Part shown: piece after piece, positions 23,505 to 31,891 of the stretch
Position numbering within the stretch: position 1 is the stretch's first letter
Layout: each line of letters starts with the position of its first letter
From: Phycisphaerae bacterium
GTDB taxonomy: Bacteria; Planctomycetota; Phycisphaerae; SM23-33
Length of the DNA stretch: 42,689 bases
Reading direction: 5' to 3'
NCBI GenBank assembly: GCA_030745875.1
Contig: JASLNT010000021.1
Span: 1 to 42,689 of the forward strand
The notes under the pieces: generated by a model
Told to the model about the DNA's origin: nothing
Databases searched by the model: none
The model's input: the letters and a program-made list of their open reading frames with translations, nothing else
Made by a program: the position numbers and the translations under genes

Positions 23505-24914
23505 CTAACTCCCGGATACTCGTATCATTTCGTACGCCAACTTGTAGTTCATGTTGTCAGGCTCCAACTCCACCGCCCGCTTCAGCGCTTTGCGGCGACC
23601 TTCGGTGTCTCCGCATTTGGCGCACGCCTCGCTTAGAAAGAAGTAGTTGGCTCCGGTAGGTTTCAGCTTTGCGGCCTCGGTGGCGAGCTCTTTGGCCTGG
23701 GGCAGCATGCGATTGGTTTTCATGTACATTCTCGCCAGAGCCAGACGCCCCTCGGTTCGCTTCGGCGCGAATTGAATGACTTTCTTGAAGGCGTCCTCAG
23801 CTTTGTCGAATTGCTTCAACTGCTGATGCAGGAATCCGATGCTCAAGTAATTGAGCGCATTTGTCGGTTCTACCTCCCTGATCTCCTCGCATATCGCCAG
23901 GGCTTTATATCTCTTGAACTCCCGGCTGTAGAGTTCTGCGAGTCTCGTGAGACACTGAGTATTCCGCCGATCGAGACTCGCGGCCCTCAACCAGAAGCGT
24001 TCAGCTTCCCGCGGGTCTCCGTACGACATGTAAATCCCTCCAATATGCGTGCAGGTCTGCGAAACGTTCCTGCGTTGGAGATCCGCTTCGTTATACGAAG
24101 AACGTCTCCAGTCCATGTGTGCCTTGTCGTGGGCTTCTCGGGCCTGTTTGAATTTCTCGCGGTACTTTTCGGCGTCATCTCGCAGGCCCAAACGCGCGCA
24201 AGCGGTCGAAAGTCCGTAGTAGGCCTTTGGGAACTGGGTAAGGTCGAGGTCCATGCCAATCGCCGTTTCGTAACTCTTCCTGGCCTTGTCGTATGCTCTG
24301 GCCTGGAGATGCGCCTGAGCCAGACGGAGAGCGACCCGTCCTGATTCAGGACACGCCTCAGTCCCTCGGAGCAGCAGGGAAACCGCCTGGTCTATCCGGT
24401 TGAGTTTCATTAGAGTTCGCCCCAGAGCCTCATACGCCAGCGGAGCCTTTGGATCCATCTCCACAGCTTTCCGGAGAGTTTCCTCCGCCTTTTCGTAGTC
24501 GCCCTGTTTGGCTTCTATCTCCCCGATGCTTCTGCAGGCGTCTTCACGCTTGGGGTCCAGTTCCAGAGCTTTCCGCCACCATTTCACGGCTTCAGCCGTG
24601 TTGCCTTGCTGACTGCATACGCCTCCCATCAGAACGATCGGGTCAACGCGGTTTGGGTGCTTGTTCATCAGTTCCATGGCGCTGTCGATCGCTTCTTTTT
24701 TCAGGGCTGCTACGGTCAGCGCCTCTGCGGGCCGCGATTCGGCGGGGCGCGTGTCTGTTTGAATTGCAGCGTGATCGTTCTGTCCGGTGAACTGTCGGAT
24801 CAGAGCAATAGCAACGACAATCGTCGCGCACAACACTCCCGCCAGGACCAGCTTCAGCGTCTTGCGACTCCGGTCCGCACAAGCTCCCCCGCGACCAGTG
24901 CTCTGTTTCGTCAT
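23505..24914 (-). CDS. Membrane-anchored TPR protein, paired with CRTAC1 copy 2
   Basis: The protein has 469 residues. A basic N-terminus precedes one membrane segment (about 22-42, LVLAGVLCATIVVAIALI), then a linker and about nine TPR-like repeats, for example ACRSIGEIEAKQGDYEKAEETL, AYEALGRTLMKLNRIDQAVSLL and AYYGLSTACARLGLRDDAEKY. It sits 17 bases after CRTAC1 copy 1 and 4 bases before CRTAC1 copy 2, repeating the TPR-then-CRTAC1 unit. The likely role is a periplasm-facing scaffold for its neighbour. TPR proteins bind partners, and no enzymatic domain is visible. Confidence 0.88.
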   Translation of the reverse strand: MTKQSTGRGGACADRSRKTLKLVLAGVLCATIVVAIALIRQFTGQNDHAAIQTDTRPAESRPAEALTVAALKKEAIDSAMELMNKHPNRVDPIVLMGGVCSQQGNTAEAVKWWRKALELDPKREDACRSIGEIEAKQGDYEKAEETLRKAVEMDPKAPLAYEALGRTLMKLNRIDQAVSLLLRGTEACPESGRVALRLAQAHLQARAYDKARKSYETAIGMDLDLTQFPKAYYGLSTACARLGLRDDAEKYREKFKQAREAHDKAHMDWRRSSYNEADLQRRNVSQTCTHIGGIYMSYGDPREAERFWLRAASLDRRNTQCLTRLAELYSREFKRYKALAICEEIREVEPTNALNYLSIGFLHQQLKQFDKAEDAFKKVIQFAPKRTEGRLALARMYMKTNRMLPQAKELATEAAKLKPTGANYFFLSEACAKCGDTEGRRKALKRAVELEPDNMNYKLAYEMIRVSGS

Positions 24915-24931
24915 CTGCTACAGCCTCTGTT

Positions 24932-26614
24932 CTATGGTGACGACTTGGAACTCCCTTCAGCAATCTTCAATACTTGATCGACGCGGACGTTCTTCAGGAC
25001 GTCCGCACCGCCTCCGATCCAGCGAACTTCCACGCGGTCGATCTTGTCCAGCTTGCCCAGACCGAAGTGCATCCGCATGCCGTAATGGCTTTGATAGCCC
25101 CGCCCGCTGTGCACTTCGTCTATCTGTGTGAGTTTACCCGACACCACTTTCACGCGGGCTCCCACGCCGTCGCGGTTCGTTTTTACGCCCTTCAGACGAA
25201 TCTGTAACCAGTGATTCTTTGCAGGCGAATCATTGCGGAGGATCGTCGGTTCACGTCGCGAATTAAGGATCACCGCGTCGATATCGCCGTCATTGTCCAG
25301 ATCACTAAACGCCGCCCCGCGGCTGGAGAGCTTGACCGCCATACCGTTTCCACTCTTGGCTGAAACGTTCGCAAATAAGCCCTTGCTCGCGTTCATGAGA
25401 AGAACGTTTTTGGCGTGATACTCCATCGTATCATCGTATTTCTCGACGTTGTCCTGGAGATGTCCGCATGCGATGAAGATATCACGGTCGCCGTCATTGT
25501 CGAAATCAACAAATCCGTCGCCCCAGGTTACTTTCGCCAAGGTTCCCAGGCCCGCGCGGCTGACTAGCGTTGAGTCCTCGAACGAACCTGCCCCCAGATT
25601 CCTGAACAGCACGGCGAGTTGTTTTTCGTAAGATGTTTGGTGGAAGTCCAGCCGTCCGTCATTATTGTAGTCTCCGCAGTCCACGCCCATACTGCCCTGT
25701 TCTTCGCCCGTGCTGTCGACGGCCACGCCTGCGATCAAGCCGACCTCTTCGAATTTGCCCTTACCGTCATTCTGGAAAAGGTAGTTGAGCGACACATCGT
25801 TGGCGACGAATACGTCGGTGTCCCCGTCGTTGTCGTAGTCGGCGCAGACTACGCCCATTCCCCAACTAGCATGTTTTGCAATTCCGGAAGGTTTGCTGAC
25901 GTCGGTGAACGTCCCGTCGCCGTTGTTGCGGTACAGCGTGTCGGGTTCGGGTTTGAATGCCGTCGGTCCTCGATAGACCGGTACACCGCGAATGCGAGTG
26001 ACGGTGTGGTCTGCGTAGCTGAATTTCAGGTAATTGGCGACATAGAGATCCAGGTCTCCGTCGGCGTCGATGTCCAGGAAGCAGGCTCCCGCGCCGACCT
26101 TATCGCCGTTGGCGACTCCCGCCTTTTTCGTTACGTCCGTGAACGTGCCGTCTCCGTTGTTGTTGTACAGGACGTTCGCTCCGAAGTTGTTCAGGTACAG
26201 ATCCTGGTCTCCGTCGTTATCGTAATCGCCCGCGCAAAGGCCCAGCCCGTAACCGCGGTCGCCGACACCGGCCTTTACGGTTACGTCGGTGAATTTGAAG
26301 TTCCCATCGTTTCGGTACAGTGCGTTTGTCGGCGGGCTGTCGGCCTTGGTTCCCTTCAACGGGGCGCCGTTCAGGAAGTAGATGTCCATATCGCCATCGC
26401 CGTCATAATCGAAAGTTGCGACCCCGGCGCTTACGGTTTCCACCACATACCGTTTGCCTGAACCGCCGTCAGTATGTCGAAATGCGATTCCCGTTTTGCT
26501 TGTTACGTCGGTCAGCTTGATCGGGCTGTCGACTTGTGCGTCGGCTGCTGTTGTGAATATGATCGTCGCCAGAAGCACTACACCTGCGGACAAATGTTTA
26601 AACTGACCGGTCAT
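24932..26614 (-). CDS. CRTAC1-type secreted protein, tandem copy 1
   Basis: The protein has 560 residues. GGAGGT lies 8 bases before the ATG, the best ribosome binding site of the cluster. The signal peptide is near 8-26 (LSAGVVLLATIIFTTAADAQ). FG-GAP motifs include FDYDGDGDMDIYFLNG, DYDNDGDQDLYLNNFG, DIDADGDLDLYVANYL, DYDNDGDTDVFVAND, DYNNDGRLDFHQTSY and DFDNDGDRDIFIACGH. The shared ASPIC/UnbV end follows. It lies 4 bases after its TPR partner. Copies 1 and 3 share a nucleotide-identical stretch longer than either shares with copy 2, hinting at conversion between non-adjacent copies. Confidence 0.92.
   Translation of the reverse strand: MTGQFKHLSAGVVLLATIIFTTAADAQVDSPIKLTDVTSKTGIAFRHTDGGSGKRYVVETVSAGVATFDYDGDGDMDIYFLNGAPLKGTKADSPPTNALYRNDGNFKFTDVTVKAGVGDRGYGLGLCAGDYDNDGDQDLYLNNFGANVLYNNNGDGTFTDVTKKAGVANGDKVGAGACFLDIDADGDLDLYVANYLKFSYADHTVTRIRGVPVYRGPTAFKPEPDTLYRNNGDGTFTDVSKPSGIAKHASWGMGVVCADYDNDGDTDVFVANDVSLNYLFQNDGKGKFEEVGLIAGVAVDSTGEEQGSMGVDCGDYNNDGRLDFHQTSYEKQLAVLFRNLGAGSFEDSTLVSRAGLGTLAKVTWGDGFVDFDNDGDRDIFIACGHLQDNVEKYDDTMEYHAKNVLLMNASKGLFANVSAKSGNGMAVKLSSRGAAFSDLDNDGDIDAVILNSRREPTILRNDSPAKNHWLQIRLKGVKTNRDGVGARVKVVSGKLTQIDEVHSGRGYQSHYGMRMHFGLGKLDKIDRVEVRWIGGGADVLKNVRVDQVLKIAEGSSKSSP
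24950..25345. repeat. Conserved ASPIC/UnbV segment, copy C of three
   Basis: Homologous to the segments at 18745-19140 and 21830-22225. See those entries for the matching blocks. Differences cluster in wobble positions. Confidence 0.8.
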
Positions 26615-26618
26615 TGCG

Positions 26619-28076
26619 TTATCTACCTCCTTGAATCGCCTGGAGAATCTGTCTGTATTTCGAATTGGCGGGGTCCTTTTCTACAGCGCGTCTCATCGCC
26701 GCTTTCGCCAGCGCCTTGTCGCCGTTGGCGAGATGTGCCCGGCCCAGAAGAGCGTAGTTCGCCGCCGACGGATCTAAAGTAACCGCCTTATGCGCCAGGC
26801 GTCTGGCTTCGGAGGAGTTCCTCCGACCGCGCAGGAAAAGAATCGCAAGGGTGCTGTGTGTCCGGGGATTCTTCGGATCGACTCGGACAGCCGTTCGCAG
26901 CGCCTTCTCGGCTTCCTGACTTTGCGACATCTTGGCATGTAGAAAACCCACGTTGATCCAGTGGGCTCCGTTGTTGGGCTGGACAGTCGTGAGTTCCTTG
27001 CATATTTCCAGTGCTTCGGAGGGTCTGCCCACGGTTTGCAGCCATCCGGCCAGCGCTAAACGCGAGGGGACATTGCCTGGTTCGATTGCGAAAGCTCGCC
27101 GCCAGTGCTTCTCCGCTCGGTCGCCCGAGCGGGCTCGTGCGTAGGTGTTTCCCGCCTGTATGTGCGCCGAGATCAGCAACTCTCGCATCGCCCCGCGGTC
27201 GTCGTAGGATTCTCCATCTTTGATCAGTGTTTTCAGACCGGTGCTGGTTAGTTCGGCGTATCTCCGCCTGTGCTCGGCGGCTTGAGTCTTCTTGCCAAGC
27301 CTCATCAGAACGGTCATCAGTCCATAAAGGGCGTTCTTGTTGTTCGGTTGGATTCCCAGTACGGCTTGGTAACTGCGTTCGGCCGCTTTGTATCGCCCCA
27401 ACTGCTGGAGGGCTTGGGCGAGCATGTAGTGGCTCTGGACGGCTCGGGGGGCAATCTCAATTTCCTTCTCGAAATTACTGATCGCCTCGTCGTGTTCGCC
27501 AAGAGACATCAGCGCACAGGCCAGTGCGTGATGTGCTCCGGTCATGCCCGCATCAAGCGCCACCGCCCGCCTGAGAATCACCGCCGCCTGCTCGTACTCG
27601 CCGCGTTTCACCGCGGCCCAACCCAATTGGCTGCACGCGTCGGCCCGGTTTGGGGAGATTTTCAGGCATTTCCGCCAGCATTCGGTCGATTCAGCTGATT
27701 TTCCCAAAGTGTCGTACAGTCCAGCCGCCAGCGCCATCGCATTGGCGTCACCCAGGAGGTTTTCGACCAAACCGCCGGCGACTTCGACCACCTCGGTTTT
27801 CATCTCTTCGGTGGTGGATCCGGCAGGCAGTGTCGATGGGTCCTTCGGTGCGGTTGGCAGGGTTGTCGGCCGGACGATCGGTGACGGAGCGTTCCTGTCG
27901 CGCTTGGGAATCAGGAAGAACACCAGCAAGCCCGCAACCGCAACACACGCCAACACGCCGATCCCCGTGAGGGGAGCCTTTCCGGATATGTTGACAGAAA
28001 TACCGCCGCCCAAAGCCGATCGCTTCGAGCACAAACCTGCCCCCAGTGTTTTCGACCTGTCTGCCGACTTGTTCAT
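26619..28076 (-). CDS. Membrane-anchored TPR protein, paired with CRTAC1 copy 1
   Basis: The protein has 485 residues. One membrane segment lies near 37-56 (LTGIGVLACVAVAGLLVFFLIP) after a ~35-residue basic/Gly-rich leader. A Pro/Thr-rich linker and TPR repeats follow (ACSQLGWAAVKRGEYEQAAVIL, AHHALACALMSLGEHDEAISNF, SHYMLAQALQQLGRYKAAERSY). It heads the three-pair block and has its own candidate promoter in the 90-base gap upstream. The ribosome binding site is weak. The C-terminal repeats end in ALAKAAMRRAVEKDPANSKYR, matching the ends of its two paralogues. The function is probably scaffold or assembly factor for the adjacent CRTAC1 protein (inference). Confidence 0.88.
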   Translation of the reverse strand: MNKSADRSKTLGAGLCSKRSALGGGISVNISGKAPLTGIGVLACVAVAGLLVFFLIPKRDRNAPSPIVRPTTLPTAPKDPSTLPAGSTTEEMKTEVVEVAGGLVENLLGDANAMALAAGLYDTLGKSAESTECWRKCLKISPNRADACSQLGWAAVKRGEYEQAAVILRRAVALDAGMTGAHHALACALMSLGEHDEAISNFEKEIEIAPRAVQSHYMLAQALQQLGRYKAAERSYQAVLGIQPNNKNALYGLMTVLMRLGKKTQAAEHRRRYAELTSTGLKTLIKDGESYDDRGAMRELLISAHIQAGNTYARARSGDRAEKHWRRAFAIEPGNVPSRLALAGWLQTVGRPSEALEICKELTTVQPNNGAHWINVGFLHAKMSQSQEAEKALRTAVRVDPKNPRTHSTLAILFLRGRRNSSEARRLAHKAVTLDPSAANYALLGRAHLANGDKALAKAAMRRAVEKDPANSKYRQILQAIQGGR

Positions 28077-28128
28077 ATGTCCGCGATGTGCGAGATCTGA
28101 TCAGATTAAAGTTGATGGAAATACCATA

Positions 28129-28159
28129 ATAGTATGACATTACGATCGATTCTTGTCAA
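28129..28159 (-). promoter_or_regulatory. Candidate sigma70-type promoter for the TPR/CRTAC1 block
   Basis: On the minus strand TTGACA (plus 28154-28159) is followed after 17 bases by CATACT (28131-28136), or after 19 bases by TACTAT (28129-28134). A start near 28123 would give a leader of about 47 bases. The -35 box sits inside CTTGACAAG, also found at the promoter of the upstream fusion gene. Confidence 0.5.
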
Positions 28160-28166
28160 GGTGTCC

Positions 28167-31100
28167 CTAGCGAGATTGTACTTTTCGCGTGTTGTACTTG
28201 CGCCGATAGGCCCGGGTTTTGGCGGTGTCGGGGTAGCGTTCGTTCGGCCGGTAGGGATATCCGCTCATTGAGTGGAAGGGGAGTGGTTTGACCGTATCGG
28301 GATGGGCGGTGTATAAGTCCATATCTTTGCAGAAGCTGTCGGTCTTGAGGATGAAGCTGCGGCGCATGCCTTTCGGGACCGGGCCGAACTCGCTGGCGGG
28401 AAAACGGAGTGTTAACTCCTCACCGCGTCCCATGATAACGTAACAGTCGTCGGCCTGGCCGAGAATCTCCGAGACCTCGCCGTATCGCGTGTACTGCCCC
28501 GACATGAGCTTCCAGGGCAGGGAGGCGTCGATGTTGTCGTAATCGCTCAGGATGGGATGGCGCCCGTCCGGGGAATACTCGCGCGGATATCCGCGAAAAT
28601 GGAGGTTGGCGCTGCGGACGGACGCCTCCTTTGTCGCCAGAACCGTCGCGCCCAGATGCTCAGCTACGAATATGCGATCCCAGTAAAGCTCCATGTTGCT
28701 CGAAATCCGAATCTTCCGATCGCCCGGGCGAATCTTGCCCGTGACCTCCAGCGTCATCATATGCTGGATGCCCGCTGGGTATCCGACCTCGACGAATAAC
28801 TTGACCCATTTGCCTCCGCGGAGAACCGAGATTGTCGGAGCCTTGGCGGTCTTGCCCGCCTGGAAGGCTGCGTAGTTTGTCGATGAGTAACCGTACTCCA
28901 CCCAACCGTGCAGGAACATGATAAGGCGCTTGCCCTTGGCGAGTTTCTCCAGGCGGTCGCCGAAATCAAGCTCGACAAAGTGATCGTCAGCCAATCCCAT
29001 GAACTTACCGCTGACGCCCGAGGCTCCGGCGTAGCGTCGATCGATCTTCAGCACGTTGTCCGTAACGTTCTCACCGCGCTCGTTTACGGCGCTGACGGGA
29101 TCAATCGGCTTGCGATAGCAGAATATTTCAGCCGACGGGGGAGGGGCGCTTATCGCCATCATTTCGTTTGGATAGACCTCCGTGCCTTCGGGATGGTCTA
29201 CGGCGATCAGCTTGGCCTGGTCGAAGTAAGTTATCTCCTCCAGCGGCGTCATGCACTGCAGGACGTATTCTTCGTTGCGAGGTTTGAGATGCGGGATGCG
29301 GAGGTATTCCGTTGGGTCCGGTTTGGCGTATACACCTGGCGCGACGAGATAGCCCAAACCGCCCACACCGCCGAAATCGGCGACGAATTCAAATCTCGAA
29401 CCGTCCCAGGCGAACAAGTACGGGCACGACGATGTCTTTCGCTGGACCTCCGACACCTTCAGCCTCCGGTCGGCGGCGACTTCCACTTCGCCTTGTACGA
29501 CAGCGTCCGGCCAGACGATTCGCAGCCAGTCAATCTTGGGATTGTCGCCCAGTCCTATGTGGACTCGCGCAGGAGGCATCGCCACCGGTCCGGAACAGCC
29601 TCCGACCATAAACTGTTGAAAGACCATCCCTGTCTTGATCTCAATCCGGGCTCCGACAGCGGACCTGTTTGATCTGGCTTTCCTTCCTCGCTCGCGAGTT
29701 CCGCTGAGGTCCAGTTCGATCCAGTGTCCGCCCGGGGTCGCGTTGGAGATCAGCATGGGCTCGGTTCCGATAGGGGCCAGGAGTATGTCGCACTTACCGT
29801 TTCCGGTGAAATCCGCGACCACACAACTGGCGTCGCCTTTCGTGCGAACCGCGTCGAGAAGATTCCCAGGATCTGTTTTGCTTGCGTTTAAGAACCGTTT
29901 GCGGGGCCAGTCATTAATGAGCAGCACTGGTCCGCGCCCGTTTTCGCGGCGGTGGGCGTCGGGTATTACGATGTCCAGATCGCCGTCGTTGTCCATGTCC
30001 GCAAACTGTCCGCCCGTTCCGCCGAGACGCCCGTGTTGATCCGAGAAGCTCTTGTCGATCGCAAAAGTAAACTTGCCGCGGTTGGCGTACAACTGGGTTC
30101 CTTTGGCTCCGAAGACCAGAATATCACGGTCGCCATCCTTGTCGGGATCGCCGGAAGTGACGCTTATGGCGTTACTTGTGTCCAGGCCCGTCGCCTTGGT
30201 GTCGAGTATGCGGAACTTCCCGACCCGGTCATTAACCCAAGTTAGCGGCTTTGAGCCTCCGGCGGGGAAGACCAACATGTCCAGGTCGCGATCGTTGTCG
30301 AAATCGTCGTACACCACCGCAGCAACCGGCGCCCTGGCCAGCGCCAAACCCAGCGCGCCGGCCAGGTCTTTGTGCGAACCGTCACCGTTGCTGTTGTAGA
30401 TGCTGCTGGGCGACGGCGCCGAACTCCCGTCGTTTGGTAGGGAGCCTTTGGACAGTCGAAACGCCAGGAAGTCCAGATCACCGTCGCTGTCTATGTCTAC
30501 AAGTCTGGCGCAATGAGTAAGCGTCTTTGCCCCCGCCAGGGCGGCGAATTGGCCAGCGATCAGATTGCCTTTACCGTCGTTGGTCAAGACCATGTCCGGA
30601 CCGGCGCATCCCAACCACAAGTCCAGGTCGCCGTCGTTGTCGATATCGCCGAAACAGGGCGAAACTCCTTGTTTGACCGGCAGGCGTTTGGCTGTAAAAC
30701 CTCCCCTGCCGTCATTCACCCACAACACCGTATCTCCATTACCGCCGGACGCCGACATGCACAGGTCGAGATCCCCGTCGCCGTCGACATCACCGGTCGC
30801 AATACCGGGCAGGCCCACGGATCCGCCGGACCATTTCCATGATTTCGAGGCCGCTTTGAGGCGGATGATTTTGGGAGAAAACAGAATTCGTCTCGTCGCG
30901 ACGCCTTTGGGTTGTGGCAAGGGCAGGTTGTCGGCGCCCATTACTTGGTAGTATTTGCCCGCTGTTCCGTAGACTTTCTGGACGATGAAGCTCCCTCCGC
31001 TCAGCTCGGCTGAATTCAGTTTCCGGAAACGATCAAACAGCCCGGCCGCTTCAGCCCGCCGCCCGCTGCGCTGGTACTGGAGAGCCAGGCGGTATATTGC

Positions 31101-31670
31101 CGAGATGAAACCCGGATCGATGGCAACGACCTTCTCAAGCATTTTGGCGCCTTCATCCCTGCGGTCCGTCGCCAGGAGTGCTTCGGCGTATTTGTATACG
31201 ACGTGGGGATCGTTGCTGTCGCCAGCGTAGACAGCCTGGAAGTACTTCAGTGTCTCTTCGGTTTCACCGAGGTGCTGGTGATACAGGCCCAGGCAGAACT
31301 TGGCGTGGAGATGGTTTGGGTCTTCCACCAGGACCTTCTCGAAAACTTCGCGCGCATTCTTGAGGTTCTCGTTGGCCCGGCGCTGACCGTGCATGTTGAA
31401 ATACGCCAAACCGAGGTTAAAACGCGCCGCGGTCCACTTGGGCGCCAGTTTCAGGACGCCCTCAAATGCTTTGGTTGCTTCGGAGTATCTGTACTGCTCC
31501 ATTAGTCCGCAGGCGCGGTTGAACTCGGACAATGCTTTTGCATAAGGGGCAAGAGCCGCCGATTGGCGAGCGATTTGCTCTTTGTGTATCGTCTGATTGT
31601 CAGTCGCGCAGCCCGGTGCGGAGCCGAACAGGATTAGGGCTCCCAACGTATATGTGGTGAATCGGTGCAT
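28167..31670 (-). CDS. TPR + VCBS/FG-GAP + ASPIC/UnbV fusion protein with a unique C-terminal module
   Basis: The protein has 1167 residues. AGGA precedes the ATG. The signal peptide ends in GSAPGC, a possible but atypical lipobox with Cys near 21. TPRs occupy about 48-235 (AARFNLGLAYFN, AKFCLGLYHQHLGETEETLKYF). FG-GAP repeats fill about 285-640 (GDVDGDGDLDLCMS, GDIDNDGDLDLWLG, DIDSDGDLDFLAF, DFDNDRDLDMLVF, DMDNDGDLDIVIP), then ASPIC/UnbV near 655-745. The last ~420 residues are a separate beta-rich module beginning CPYLFAWDGSRFEFVADFGG. I recognise this only as a tail seen with some CRTAC1-type proteins and cannot name its function. It joins in one chain the two kinds of protein that its downstream neighbours encode separately, which argues that TPR and CRTAC1 partners physically interact. 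It is separated from the downstream operon by a 90-base gap with a promoter. Confidence 0.9.
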   Translation of the reverse strand: MHRFTTYTLGALILFGSAPGCATDNQTIHKEQIARQSAALAPYAKALSEFNRACGLMEQYRYSEATKAFEGVLKLAPKWTAARFNLGLAYFNMHGQRRANENLKNAREVFEKVLVEDPNHLHAKFCLGLYHQHLGETEETLKYFQAVYAGDSNDPHVVYKYAEALLATDRRDEGAKMLEKVVAIDPGFISAIYRLALQYQRSGRRAEAAGLFDRFRKLNSAELSGGSFIVQKVYGTAGKYYQVMGADNLPLPQPKGVATRRILFSPKIIRLKAASKSWKWSGGSVGLPGIATGDVDGDGDLDLCMSASGGNGDTVLWVNDGRGGFTAKRLPVKQGVSPCFGDIDNDGDLDLWLGCAGPDMVLTNDGKGNLIAGQFAALAGAKTLTHCARLVDIDSDGDLDFLAFRLSKGSLPNDGSSAPSPSSIYNSNGDGSHKDLAGALGLALARAPVAAVVYDDFDNDRDLDMLVFPAGGSKPLTWVNDRVGKFRILDTKATGLDTSNAISVTSGDPDKDGDRDILVFGAKGTQLYANRGKFTFAIDKSFSDQHGRLGGTGGQFADMDNDGDLDIVIPDAHRRENGRGPVLLINDWPRKRFLNASKTDPGNLLDAVRTKGDASCVVADFTGNGKCDILLAPIGTEPMLISNATPGGHWIELDLSGTRERGRKARSNRSAVGARIEIKTGMVFQQFMVGGCSGPVAMPPARVHIGLGDNPKIDWLRIVWPDAVVQGEVEVAADRRLKVSEVQRKTSSCPYLFAWDGSRFEFVADFGGVGGLGYLVAPGVYAKPDPTEYLRIPHLKPRNEEYVLQCMTPLEEITYFDQAKLIAVDHPEGTEVYPNEMMAISAPPPSAEIFCYRKPIDPVSAVNERGENVTDNVLKIDRRYAGASGVSGKFMGLADDHFVELDFGDRLEKLAKGKRLIMFLHGWVEYGYSSTNYAAFQAGKTAKAPTISVLRGGKWVKLFVEVGYPAGIQHMMTLEVTGKIRPGDRKIRISSNMELYWDRIFVAEHLGATVLATKEASVRSANLHFRGYPREYSPDGRHPILSDYDNIDASLPWKLMSGQYTRYGEVSEILGQADDCYVIMGRGEELTLRFPASEFGPVPKGMRRSFILKTDSFCKDMDLYTAHPDTVKPLPFHSMSGYPYRPNERYPDTAKTRAYRRKYNTRKVQSR

Positions 31671-31740
31671 TAATATCCTCGCATCTTGCGGGAAAGGACG
31701 GGGTTAGTCTGTATACGGTCAGATATCATTTGCTTTGGCA

Positions 31741-31769
31741 ACGATAGAGCGCCCATGAACTCTTGTCAA
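31741..31769 (-). promoter_or_regulatory. Candidate sigma70-type promoter for the fusion-protein gene
   Basis: On the minus strand TTGACA (plus 31764-31769), a 17-bp spacer and TATCGT (31741-31746) lie about 70 bases upstream of the ATG at 31670. The -35 is embedded in TCTTGACAAGA, an interrupted palindrome, so it may double as an operator. Confidence 0.5.
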
Positions 31770-31891
31770 GATCAGCCGACACGAACAAAAGGGTCTTATA
31801 GTCTGTCGCCGGGTTGACGGGCCGGAGAACTGCATGTCACCGAACTGTTACGAGATTCTCAGGGCTTCAGCCGCCTTGAAATCCCAGTGGG

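Noticed and set aside
24643..24963. Overlapping minus-strand 106-codon frame within the TPR gene
   Set aside because: Out-of-frame reading of a well-supported TPR gene, with no independent support.
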